From the NCBI GenBank assembly GCA_002408065.1, contig DHQI01000086.1:99104-107522 (forward strand): a stretch of DNA of 8,419 bases, in the 5' to 3' direction. Below are positions 1 to 6,271 of the stretch, piece after piece (positions within the stretch are counted from its first letter, which is position 1; every line of letters begins with the position of its first letter). This stretch comes from Bacteroidales bacterium UBA5342 (lineage in GTDB: Bacteria; Bacteroidota; Bacteroidia; Bacteroidales; UBA5342). Position numbers and translations under genes: made by a program. The notes below the pieces were generated by a model. That model saw only the letters and a list, made by a program, of their open reading frames with translations. It did no database searches and had not been told where the DNA came from.

Positions 1-63
1 TATTTTTTAGCAGTAGGGGGCAAAAAGATGCAAATAAACTTTAAATGGAAATATAATGATTAA
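1..63 (+). CDS. 3' end of an upstream gene, possibly an outer-membrane beta-barrel protein (partial)
   Basis: Frame 1 is open from the left edge for 20 codons and closes with TAA at 61-63. The visible tail contains MQINFKWKYND, in which hydrophobic or aromatic residues (I, F, W, Y) alternate with polar ones. That pattern suits a C-terminal beta strand, as in TonB-dependent receptors and other outer-membrane barrels. Frame 3 is also open from the edge, but only to a TAA at 42-44, and it shows no such pattern. An outer-membrane receptor upstream of molybdate genes would make sense in Bacteroidota, but that is inference. The protein ends in Asp rather than the more usual terminal aromatic residue. 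Twenty codons cannot identify a family. Confidence 0.4.
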   Translation, partial: YFLAVGGKKMQINFKWKYND

Positions 64-68
64 ATTTG
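61..68 (+). promoter_or_regulatory. Candidate Bacteroidota-type promoter (-7 box) for modD-modA
   Basis: TAAATTTG matches the Bacteroidota -7 consensus TAnnTTTG exactly and overlaps the stop codon of the upstream frame. The -33 element is weak: only TTT at 40-42, 18 bases upstream. Transcription would begin near 75, giving a leader of about 50 bases. In AT-rich DNA such a box can occur by chance. Confidence 0.4.
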
Positions 69-127
69 CTCTGTAAAAGAGTTAAAATATTTAAATTGTT
101 TTCCAGGAAGTTTAAAATTGCAATCTT

Positions 128-973
128 ATGATATATTTTACCGAAAATGACATCGATCGCTTGGTAGAGGATGATGTCCCGATGGGGGATATGACCTCTT
201 ACCTGATGGATTTTGCAGGACAAAAGGCACGAATAACGATGTATGCCCGCCATGATATGGTAGTGAGTGGTCTGGAGGAGGCCGAAAGAATGTATAAAAA
301 GACGGGATTAACGGTGCACTATGTAGAGTCTTCCGGTGCCTTACTGAAAGAAGGTGAAAAGATGATTGAAGCCGAAGGCGACGCTACTACTGTTCATATG
401 GTATGGCGCACCGGATTAGCAATGATTGAGTTTGCTTCTGGCATTGCTACCCGCACTTATAATCTGGTGCAGGCAGCACAATCGGTAAATGCAAAAGTAC
501 AAGTGGCAGGCACGCGTAAGCATCCGCCGTATTTGAAAAAGATAGCCTTAAAAGCCCTGATGGCTGGTGGTGGTGTTCCGCACCGCACGGGCTTATCTGA
601 TACTATTCTGATATTTCGTGAACATCTATTGTTCTCAGGAGCTTATGAGAATATTAAAGAGGTCGTAGATAAAATACGCACCAAGCAAAAAGAGCGTAAA
701 ATAGTTGTTGAGGCTCACAGCATTGACGAGGCAAAGCTAATAGCAGCATCAGGTGCTGATGTGATACAAATGGATAAACTACCGCCTGCAGATTTTTCCC
801 TTTGTAAGGCAACGTGCGAAGCCATCAATCAGGACATAGTGCTAATAGCAGCTGGTGGGGTGAATGCGGCTAATGCGGCAGATTATGCTAGGGCAGGTGC
901 TGAGGTCCTGGTGACCTCCTGGATGTATTTTGCTCCGCCGGCTGATATTAAAGCGCAAATAGAAAAAATCTGA
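128..973 (+). CDS. modD: ModD, NadC-like phosphoribosyltransferase homologue of molybdenum transport loci
   Basis: This 281-residue protein belongs to the quinolinate phosphoribosyltransferase (NadC) fold family and most resembles the ModD branch found in molybdate transport clusters. Its length is normal for the family. Visible landmarks are an acidic N-terminal segment ending in MGDMTS (19-24), TRKHPP (129-134) where NadC has TRKTTP, GGGVPHRTGLSD (147-158), VVEAHS (193-198), DVIQMDKL (211-218), AAGGV (241-245), and a C-terminal VLVTSWMYFAPPADI (260-274) that replaces the NadC ending and is ModD-like. The barrel's phosphate-binding loops therefore look intact. ModD has no settled reaction that I know of; a role in molybdate or molybdenum-cofactor metabolism is assumed from gene neighbourhood. 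The start at 128 fits the usual ModD N-terminus, although no Shine-Dalgarno sequence lies at normal distance. modA follows after one base, so the two are probably co-translated. Confidence 0.85.
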   Translation: MIYFTENDIDRLVEDDVPMGDMTSYLMDFAGQKARITMYARHDMVVSGLEEAERMYKKTGLTVHYVESSGALLKEGEKMIEAEGDATTVHMVWRTGLAMIEFASGIATRTYNLVQAAQSVNAKVQVAGTRKHPPYLKKIALKALMAGGGVPHRTGLSDTILIFREHLLFSGAYENIKEVVDKIRTKQKERKIVVEAHSIDEAKLIAASGADVIQMDKLPPADFSLCKATCEAINQDIVLIAAGGVNAANAADYARAGAEVLVTSWMYFAPPADIKAQIEKI

Positions 974-974
974 T

Positions 975-1742
975 ATGATAAAGTATGTAGCTTTCATTGT
1001 GCTGATGAGTATCGCTGCTTGTAAGCCAAAGGAAGAGAAACAAGCCGAAGTGCTGGTGTTTGCCGGAGTTGGAATGAAGGAGGTGGTGAGTGAAATCATT
1101 GATTCATTTCAAGTGGCTAATTCTGATTTTAAAGTGCTTGTCAGTTGGGGGCCAAGTGGTGTTTTGGCCCAGCAAATTGCCATGGGACAAGTGCCGGATG
1201 TCTTTATTTCTGCCAACCGAAAATGGGTGGATTTTATTGATAGTCTGAACCTGGTGTTGGATCACAGGGTAATGAATGTGGCTAAGAATGAAATAGTATT
1301 GGTTGTTCCAAAGAAAAACCCCATAAATTCTTTTGTCTTTGGGCAAGAGGCTGATCTTATAACCTTATTGCAAGGTGGTTTTCTCTCCATCGGTGATCCT
1401 TCTTATGTGCCTGTAGGTGCTTATGCTAAACAATCGCTCGATTATTATGGTCTTTATTCTCAGGTGAAAGGGCAGGTTTTGCCCGGTAAAGATGTGCGTT
1501 CGGCACTGTGGGTAGTTGAAATGGAGGAGGCGCCTGTCGGAATCGTTTTTCGGTCAGATGCAATGGCTTCGGACAAAGTGAAGATACTGTCTGAAATACC
1601 TTCGGAATCGCACAAGCCAATTGCTTTTTTAGCTGTTCAATGTCAGAAAAAGAAAGGAGCAAATTTATTCTATCAATACCTGGATACGCCTATGGCCCGA
1701 CATCTCTGGGTGAAACATGGATTTTTACCTGCTGAGGATTGA
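975..1742 (+). CDS. modA: ModA-type molybdate/oxyanion-binding lipoprotein of an ABC transporter
   Basis: This 255-residue substrate-binding protein should capture molybdate or a similar oxyanion in the periplasm. A short signal peptide ends in a lipobox (SIAAC) with Cys16 as the lipidation site, so it is probably membrane-anchored. ModA landmarks in order: LVFAGVGMKE (27-36, first ligand loop), GPSGVLAQQI (59-68, second loop), DVFISANRKWVDF (75-87), SIGDPSYVPVGAYAKQSL (138-155), DVRSALWVVEMEEAPVGIVFRSDA (173-196) and a C-terminal KHGF (247-250). The E. coli protein, as I remember it, has matching blocks throughout. Two positions that contact molybdate there appear changed: Ser in the first loop is Gly33, and the Tyr of GIVY is Phe192. 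The ATG lies one base after the modD stop (TGA, T, ATG). No modB or modC follows, so its transporter partner must lie elsewhere or upstream. Confidence 0.85.
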   Translation: MIKYVAFIVLMSIAACKPKEEKQAEVLVFAGVGMKEVVSEIIDSFQVANSDFKVLVSWGPSGVLAQQIAMGQVPDVFISANRKWVDFIDSLNLVLDHRVMNVAKNEIVLVVPKKNPINSFVFGQEADLITLLQGGFLSIGDPSYVPVGAYAKQSLDYYGLYSQVKGQVLPGKDVRSALWVVEMEEAPVGIVFRSDAMASDKVKILSEIPSESHKPIAFLAVQCQKKKGANLFYQYLDTPMARHLWVKHGFLPAED

Positions 1743-1964
1743 GGGATCAAGATTGAATTCTGTGGGAGGCTAAAATGCTGCTGAAGAGCTTTGATGAGGG
1801 CTTAACAATTTAGTTCTACATGTTTTTTATTCAAGGTGCTTAAGAACAGTTTCCCCAAAAGTCTGCGTGATCCGTATTGAGCTGCTTTGCGTGAACTTTA
1901 ACAATTTGGTATTGGTGAAAATTACTATGGCTATTTGCTCGTTTACGGATGGAGCTTTTGTATA
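1743..1964. other. Convergent intergenic spacer with no supported gene or strong terminator
   Basis: This spacer separates the stops of modA (+) and the coiled-coil lipoprotein gene (-). It contains the 10-base direct repeat TTAACAATTT at 1802-1811 and 1898-1907, and a 13-codon plus-strand frame at 1775-1813 preceded by GGGAGG. A four-pair GC-rich stem (1937-1940 with 1952-1955) precedes TTTT, but it is too weak to call a terminator. I see no transporter gene remnant here. Confidence 0.6.
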
Positions 1965-2858
1965 TCACTTGATGCTATCGCTTTTTTCTATTGGAGTCGT
2001 TTTTTGTGGAACGGTTTGGGGTGTGAGTTTCATCTGATTTTCGACAACAGTGTCTTTCTTGTTGTAATTTTCGAATATGAATTTTTCAATCACGATATTT
2101 ATAGAATCAATATCGTTTAGCAAGTCGATGCTTGTATTGTTTAAACGTTCTATCTCGTTGTTTAATCTTTCGCGTTCTTCTTCAAAACCTGTGTCGTTAG
2201 GACTCCCTGATTCGGTGGCGATTTTTTCGAGTGTTGATAGCTCTTTGCGTCTGTCTTTTAGAGTTTTCTCTGTTTCTTTGTGTGTGCTTATATATTCTTT
2301 TTTCTGGTTTTCGAGGCGCTTCATTTTGTTGTCCAGTATACTTTGGCGTTCGCGTTGAAGTTTTTTCTTGTGTTTGTCCTGAGTCTTGTCGCGCTTTAGA
2401 GCTTCTTTGTCTAGTTTTTGTTTTCGCTTTTCTATGGCTGCTTGCACTTTTTGTTCTTCTTTAAGCTTTAGCTTTATTTCATGCTCGCGCATTTTGTACA
2501 CCTTGTAAAATTCCTTATCGTCCTCTAGTCTGTCAATTGTTTTCTGATATTGATCCACATTTTTTTCCATGACGGCCTGCGTGCGTTTGTCTCCGGCTAT
2601 GCGTGCCTGAATTCCCCTCTTTCGGTAAAACTCCTGCCGTAATTTTGCGTTGTCCAGTTGGTATGTGTATTCCTGGAAAGTATAGTTATAGGGCCAGGCG
2701 CGCTGCTTGTTGAGCTTGTTTTGGTCCAGCTCCATGATAGCTTTTTGAAGGCGTTTCTCAGCATTGCAGCCCGGTAGCAATATTAATGTGAAAATGATAG
2801 ATAAACACAAAAGATATTTTAATAATGAAGGGCGGTGCATATCGACTGTATTTGACAT
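1965..2858 (-). CDS. Coiled-coil lipoprotein of unknown function
   Basis: I do not recognise a named family. The 297-residue product starts with a signal peptide (hydrophobic stretch about 15-28) and a lipobox, LLPGC, with Cys31 as the lipidation site. Met7 (ATG ending at 2840) is an alternative start that would give a more typical, shorter signal peptide. Residues about 35-95 form a less charged region with several aromatics (AWPYNY, 54-59; FQEYTYQ, 61-67). Residues about 98-265 are rich in Lys, Glu, Arg and Gln and look like one long helix or coiled coil, broken once near SGSPNDTG (217-224). The C-terminal 30 residues are Thr/Pro/Lys-rich and probably disordered. This composition suits a periplasmic spacer or scaffold anchored to a membrane. 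It lies 49 bases downstream of the flavoenzyme gene with no promoter box between them, so co-transcription is likely. No functional link is visible. Confidence 0.75.
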   Translation of the reverse strand: MSNTVDMHRPSLLKYLLCLSIIFTLILLPGCNAEKRLQKAIMELDQNKLNKQRAWPYNYTFQEYTYQLDNAKLRQEFYRKRGIQARIAGDKRTQAVMEKNVDQYQKTIDRLEDDKEFYKVYKMREHEIKLKLKEEQKVQAAIEKRKQKLDKEALKRDKTQDKHKKKLQRERQSILDNKMKRLENQKKEYISTHKETEKTLKDRRKELSTLEKIATESGSPNDTGFEEERERLNNEIERLNNTSIDLLNDIDSINIVIEKFIFENYNKKDTVVENQMKLTPQTVPQKTTPIEKSDSIK

Positions 2859-2907
2859 TAAAAGGTAAGCAGCGAAGTAGAAGTGTTGTGCTGTGGACCT
2901 TGCTTTG

Positions 2908-3855
2908 TTAGAGTTTTGCCGGACTCATTTTATCTGCCGTTGTATTAAATTCTTCTATTAGTCGTTTGATGATGTCATATACAGGTTCCACTTTATCAAT
3001 CATAGCAGCTATTTGGCCTATTTCCAGTTCTCCATCTACCATATCGCCTTCGAAAATACCACGTTTTGAACGTCCACGCCCCAGTATTTCAAGTAATTCT
3101 TCTTTCTCGGCACCTTGGTATTCAGCATCATGTATGTTTTTGTAAAATTCATTTTTGATAAGACGTACCGGTGTTAGTTTTTTCAGACTTAGCTGTGTCG
3201 AACCTTCCACCGAATCAAGAATGCGTTGTTTGAAGTTAGCATGGGCCGAGCTCTCCTCAGCAGAGGCAAATAAAGAACCTATCTGCACACCTTCAGCTCC
3301 CAGTGACATAGTGGCATACATAGCTTCACCGCTTGCAATACCACCCGCCGCTATCAGGGGCAAACTTGTTACCTTGCGAATGTGTGGTATCAATGTAAGG
3401 GTTGTTGTTTCTTCGCGTCCATTGTGCCCACCTGCCTCAAAGCCTTCGGCTACAATAGCATCTACACCGGCTTCTTCACATTTTTTAGCAAATTTAGTAT
3501 TAGCTACCACGTGAGCCACGGTGACGCCGGCATCCTGAAATTTCTTAGTCCAGGTTTTAGGGTTTCCAGCAGAAGTAAAAACGACTTTGATACCTTTGGC
3601 TATAATCATATCCACCATATCGCTCACTTCAGGTTTTAAGAGTGGCAAGTTAACGCCCACGGGTTTGCTTGTAGCTGCTAATGCTTTGTCTATATGTACA
3701 CCTAAAGTTTTGGCATCCATCGATCCCGCACCTATTAATCCAAGACCGCCATTCTCACTTACTGCTGAAGCCAATTCCCAACCACTGCACCATACCATTC
3801 CGCCTTGTACGATCGGATATTTTATATTGAATAATTCTGTGATTCTGTTTTTCAT
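2908..3855 (-). CDS. FMN-dependent nitronate monooxygenase / FabK-type enoyl-ACP reductase family protein
   Basis: The 315-residue product is a TIM-barrel flavoenzyme of the family that includes nitronate monooxygenase (formerly 2-nitropropane dioxygenase) and FabK, the FMN-dependent enoyl-ACP reductase of fatty-acid synthesis. Landmarks: an N-terminal YPIVQGGMVW (13-22), a glycine-rich ENGGLGLIGAG (34-44), VFTSAGNPK (92-100), EAGGHNG (140-146) with the family's conserved His at 144, AAGGIASG (169-176) for FMN phosphate binding, and GAEGVQIGSLF (187-197). Length, order of motifs and the C-terminal region (GQIAAMIDKVEPV, 280-292) resemble FabK as closely as nitronate monooxygenase. The sequence alone does not tell whether it reduces enoyl-ACP or oxidises nitronates. 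The ATG at 3855 directly precedes the conserved N-terminus and lies about 20 bases from a good promoter box. It appears to head a two-gene minus-strand unit with the coiled-coil lipoprotein gene. Confidence 0.85.
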   Translation of the reverse strand: MKNRITELFNIKYPIVQGGMVWCSGWELASAVSENGGLGLIGAGSMDAKTLGVHIDKALAATSKPVGVNLPLLKPEVSDMVDMIIAKGIKVVFTSAGNPKTWTKKFQDAGVTVAHVVANTKFAKKCEEAGVDAIVAEGFEAGGHNGREETTTLTLIPHIRKVTSLPLIAAGGIASGEAMYATMSLGAEGVQIGSLFASAEESSAHANFKQRILDSVEGSTQLSLKKLTPVRLIKNEFYKNIHDAEYQGAEKEELLEILGRGRSKRGIFEGDMVDGELEIGQIAAMIDKVEPVYDIIKRLIEEFNTTADKMSPAKL

Positions 3856-3876
3856 CTATGTTTGATTTTTAGAATA

Positions 3877-3905
3877 CAAATGTAATAAAACCAATCCGTA
3901 TTCAA
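3877..3905 (-). promoter_or_regulatory. Candidate Bacteroidota-type promoter for the flavoenzyme gene
   Basis: Read on the minus strand, 3884 to 3877 is TACATTTG, an exact match to the TAnnTTTG -7 box. A TTG (3905 to 3903) lies 18 bases upstream and suits the -33 element. Transcription would start near 3871, leaving a leader of roughly 15 bases before the ATG at 3855. Both elements and their placement agree, so this is the best promoter in the window. Confidence 0.6.
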
Positions 3906-3934
3906 GCTTTGCCGAGGTGTATATCCCTATTGAT

Positions 3935-3958
3935 GGGGAGGAGGGGGGGGGAGGATGG
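3935..3958. repeat. G-rich tract with a run of nine G
   Basis: The plus strand carries GGGG (3935-3938), then an uninterrupted run of nine G (3943-3951), then GG at 3953-3954 and 3957-3958. The run lies about 40 bases upstream of the -33 element of the flavoenzyme gene, outside any coding region. Runs of this length are prone to polymerase slippage. Confidence 0.85.
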
Positions 3959-4159
3959 ATTATCTGCTTTGTTGCAAAAGACCTACTTTTATTAGTCCTG
4001 ATTCCTAATCATCATTGCGTTTAGCTTAGAATTTTCAACCCTCTTTTATGAGGTGAGTTTGATGTAACAACACTTCGTTTAACTTTCAATTACAAAAAAC
4101 TCTAAATTTCAATATGGTGCAGAAATACAGCGGTATATGGCGAATATGAGATTTTGATA

Positions 4160-4180
4160 ATCATTTAAAAATCATTTAAA
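4160..4180. repeat. Tandem direct repeat with 11-base period
   Basis: ATCATTTAAA occurs at 4160-4169 and again at 4171-4180, separated by one A. The 11-base period is close to one helical turn, so both copies would face the same side of DNA. It could be a binding site, but AT-rich chance repetition is equally possible. Confidence 0.6.
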
Positions 4181-4190
4181 GAAACAGATT

Positions 4191-4223
4191 GACGAACTAT
4201 TAATATAAATAGTAGAGTTCGTC
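4191..4223. repeat. Inverted repeat able to form a hairpin
   Basis: GACGAACT (4191-4198) is perfectly complementary to AGTTCGTC (4216-4223), with 17 bases between. An alternative pairing places ACTATT (4196-4201) against AATAGT (4208-4213) on top of a GACGA/TCGTC base. There is no T-run after the right arm, so it does not look like an intrinsic terminator on the plus strand. Confidence 0.6.
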
Positions 4224-4243
4224 TAAATCTAATTCCGCCGACA

Positions 4244-4273
4244 GGTCTGTAGATAAGACCATTGTGATGGTCT
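4244..4273. repeat. Overlapping inverted repeats forming two mutually exclusive hairpins
   Basis: AGACC at 4256-4260 can pair with GGTCT at 4244-4248 (5 pairs, 7-base loop), or, as AGACCAT (4256-4262), with ATGGTCT at 4267-4273 (7 pairs, TGTG loop). The two pairings share the middle arm and cannot form together. This is the geometry of an attenuator or RNA switch, although no downstream T-run or start codon makes the function clear. Confidence 0.55.
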
Positions 4274-4436
4274 ATGTCTTAAGTGCATGGGCTTACTACG
4301 GAGATGGGTGGTTTATTTGCGTGAATATAAGGTGATTAAGCGTCATTTCAAATCTTTCTTAAGCTTTTGAAAATCAGCGGGCTGTTTAGGCTTTCCAACT
4401 CTATGCTTTTCCCGCCAAAATCTCTCATCTTTTTAC

Positions 4437-4444
4437 TATCTTTG
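4437..4444 (+). promoter_or_regulatory. Candidate Bacteroidota-type promoter (-7 box) for lepA
   Basis: TATCTTTG is an exact match to TAnnTTTG, 30 bases before the lepA ATG. Transcription would start near 4450 and leave a leader of about 25 bases. No good TTG was found at the -33 position, so the call rests on the -7 box and its placement. Confidence 0.5.
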
Positions 4445-4474
4445 TGCCCCTTTGCATTATTATAAGAAGAACGC

Positions 4475-6262
4475 ATGAAGAAGATTAGGAATTTTTGCAT
4501 AATAGCTCACATCGATCACGGTAAAAGCACCTTGGCCGACCGTCTTTTGGAGATGACTCAAACAGTGTCTGCCAAAGACTTACAGGCTCAAGTGCTCGAT
4601 GATATGGATTTGGAGCGTGAACGTGGTATTACCATCAAGAGTCACGCTATCCAGATGAACTACAAACAAGGTGATCAGGAGTATACACTGAACTTAATAG
4701 ATACGCCGGGACACGTAGATTTCTCGTATGAAGTGTCGCGTTCTATTGCTGCCTGCGAAGGTGCACTCTTAATTGTGGATTCTACGCAAGGCATTCAGGC
4801 GCAAACTATTTCGAATCTTTATCTGGCTATAGAAAATGATTTGGAGATTATTCCGGTTCTCAATAAAATAGACCTGGACAATGCTATGCCTGAGGAGGTT
4901 AGTGATCAAATCGTGGATTTGCTAGGTTGTGACTACGAAGAAATAATACATGCCAGTGGAAAAACAGGACAAGGTGTGGATGAAATATTGCAAGCCATCG
5001 TTGAGCGTATCCCTGCGCCGGAAGGTGACCCCGAAGCGCCATTACAGTGTATGGTTTTCGATTCTGTCTTCAACCCCTTTCGTGGTATCATAGCTTATGT
5101 GAAGGTGGTTAATGGGACGCTGAAAAAAGGTGAGCATGTCCGTTTTCTGAATACCGCAAAAGACTATTTTGCTGATGAAATAGGGACGCTTCGTTTGGTG
5201 ATGGAGCCCCAAAAAGAACTTAAAGCCGGTGATGTGGGGTATGTTATTTCCGGCATTAAAACCTCTGCTGAGGTAAAAGTAGGGGATACTTTGACACATC
5301 ATAAAGCGCCTTGTGAAAAAGCCGTTTCCGGTTTTGAAGAGGTAAAGCCGATGGTTTTTGCCGGTGTTTATCCTATTGATACAGAGGATTACGAAGACTT
5401 GCGTGCTTCTATCGAAAAGCTTCAGCTAAATGATGCTTCCCTGACTTTTGTGCCCGAATCATCTGCCGCTTTGGGTTTTGGCTTCCGTTGTGGTTTTCTG
5501 GGACTTCTTCATATGGAAATCATTCAGGAGCGCTTAGACCGTGAGTTTAACCAAAATGTAATCACCACGGTTCCTAACGTGGAGTATATGGTGTATACCA
5601 AGCAGGGCGAAGTGCTGGAGGTGTACACACCTAGCGAATTGCCTGATCAGATGATGATAGATCATATCGAGGAGCCTTTTATTCGTGCTACCATTATCAC
5701 ACAAAGTGGCTATTTTGGTCAGTGTATGACTCTTTGTTTGGGGAAACGCGCCGAACTTATCAAGCAGGAATTCCTCACAGGTGACCGTGTGGAAATTGTC
5801 TTTGATATGCCGCTCGGCGAAATCGTTTTCGACTTTTATGATAAACTGAAGAGTGTGTCGAAGGGTTATGCCTCTTTCGATTATTATCACCTCGATTTTC
5901 GTCCTGCTAAATTGGTGAAGTTGGATATTCTCCTAAACGGCGAAGCGGTAGATGCCCTTTCGACCTTGTTGCATGTTGATAATTCTGTAGCAATGGGACG
6001 CCGTATGTGTGCCAAATTGAAAGAGCTGATTCCGCGTCAGCAATTTGATATTGCGATACAAGGGGCTATAGGGGCTAAAATTATTTCCCGCGAAACGGTA
6101 AAAGCTGTGCGCAAAGATGTGACCGCTAAATGTTATGGGGGGGATATTACCCGTAAGCGTAAGCTGTTGGAAAAACAAAAAAAGGGTAAAAAAAGAATGA
6201 AACAAATTGGTAGCGTAGAGGTGCCACAGAAGGCCTTTTTGGCAGTATTGAAGTTAGATTAG
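4475..6262 (+). CDS. lepA: Elongation factor 4 (LepA), ribosome-associated GTPase
   Basis: This 595-residue translational GTPase has the normal LepA length and appears intact. LepA binds the ribosome, can back-translocate tRNAs in vitro, and affects translation initiation and stress tolerance. The GTP-binding motifs are all visible: G1 AHIDHGKS (11-18), G2 RGIT (50-53), G3 DTPGH (76-80), G4 NKID (130-133) and G5 ASGKTG (161-166). EF-G-like domains II, III and V follow. The LepA-specific C-terminal domain ends in a lysine-rich block (DITRKRKLLEKQKKGKKRMK) followed by QIGSVEVPQKAFLAVL, which separates LepA from EF-G, BipA and EF-Tu. The ATG at 4475 gives the canonical MKKIRNFCIIAHIDHGKS start and is preceded at short distance by AAGAAG, a modest ribosome-binding site. 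thrA follows 85 bases downstream on the same strand; whether it shares the transcript is unclear. Confidence 0.97.
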   Translation: MKKIRNFCIIAHIDHGKSTLADRLLEMTQTVSAKDLQAQVLDDMDLERERGITIKSHAIQMNYKQGDQEYTLNLIDTPGHVDFSYEVSRSIAACEGALLIVDSTQGIQAQTISNLYLAIENDLEIIPVLNKIDLDNAMPEEVSDQIVDLLGCDYEEIIHASGKTGQGVDEILQAIVERIPAPEGDPEAPLQCMVFDSVFNPFRGIIAYVKVVNGTLKKGEHVRFLNTAKDYFADEIGTLRLVMEPQKELKAGDVGYVISGIKTSAEVKVGDTLTHHKAPCEKAVSGFEEVKPMVFAGVYPIDTEDYEDLRASIEKLQLNDASLTFVPESSAALGFGFRCGFLGLLHMEIIQERLDREFNQNVITTVPNVEYMVYTKQGEVLEVYTPSELPDQMMIDHIEEPFIRATIITQSGYFGQCMTLCLGKRAELIKQEFLTGDRVEIVFDMPLGEIVFDFYDKLKSVSKGYASFDYYHLDFRPAKLVKLDILLNGEAVDALSTLLHVDNSVAMGRRMCAKLKELIPRQQFDIAIQGAIGAKIISRETVKAVRKDVTAKCYGGDITRKRKLLEKQKKGKKRMKQIGSVEVPQKAFLAVLKLD

Positions 6263-6271
6263 GATAATTTA

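Larger units (their letters stand above)
3856..4474. other. 619-base divergent intergenic region without a supported gene
   Basis: The region lies between the divergently transcribed flavoenzyme gene and lepA. It holds a promoter at each end, a nine-G tract at 3943-3951, a tandem 11-base repeat at 4160-4180, an inverted repeat at 4191-4223 and overlapping inverted repeats at 4244-4273, listed separately. Short plus-strand frames at 4114-4149 (11 residues) and 4287-4370 (27 residues) lack convincing start signals. No tRNA-like fold or transposon end was seen. A small RNA gene in about 4190-4330 is possible but unproven. Confidence 0.6.

Noticed and set aside
69..81. CTCT/AGAG hairpin in the modD leader
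   Set aside because: Four pairs with a five-base loop in AT-rich DNA; not distinguishable from chance as a terminator or regulatory hairpin.
1775..1813. A 13-codon plus-strand frame with GGGAGG upstream, directly after modA
   Set aside because: Too short, no recognisable sequence and no similarity to a ModB start; a chance ATG near a purine-rich stretch is more likely.
1937..1959. GCTC/GAGC stem followed by TTTT as a modA terminator
   Set aside because: Only four base pairs with an 11-base loop; not stable enough to call.
1935..2464. Plus-strand open frames rich in Phe, Ser, Leu and Cys antisense to the coiled-coil lipoprotein gene
   Set aside because: They are the antisense reading of Lys/Glu-rich codons; the minus-strand frame has a signal peptide, lipobox and coherent coiled-coil composition.
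4287..4370. A 27-residue plus-strand frame upstream of lepA
   Set aside because: No ribosome-binding site or promoter, no recognisable motif, and it overlaps the region of possible RNA structure.
4955..4972. LepA G5 motif reads ASGKTG instead of the common SAK form
   Set aside because: Gly for Ala at this position is, as I recall, usual in Bacteroidota LepA, and all other GTPase motifs are intact.
5534..5890. A 118-residue minus-strand open frame inside lepA
   Set aside because: Lies antisense to a strongly conserved gene and shows no coherent protein features.
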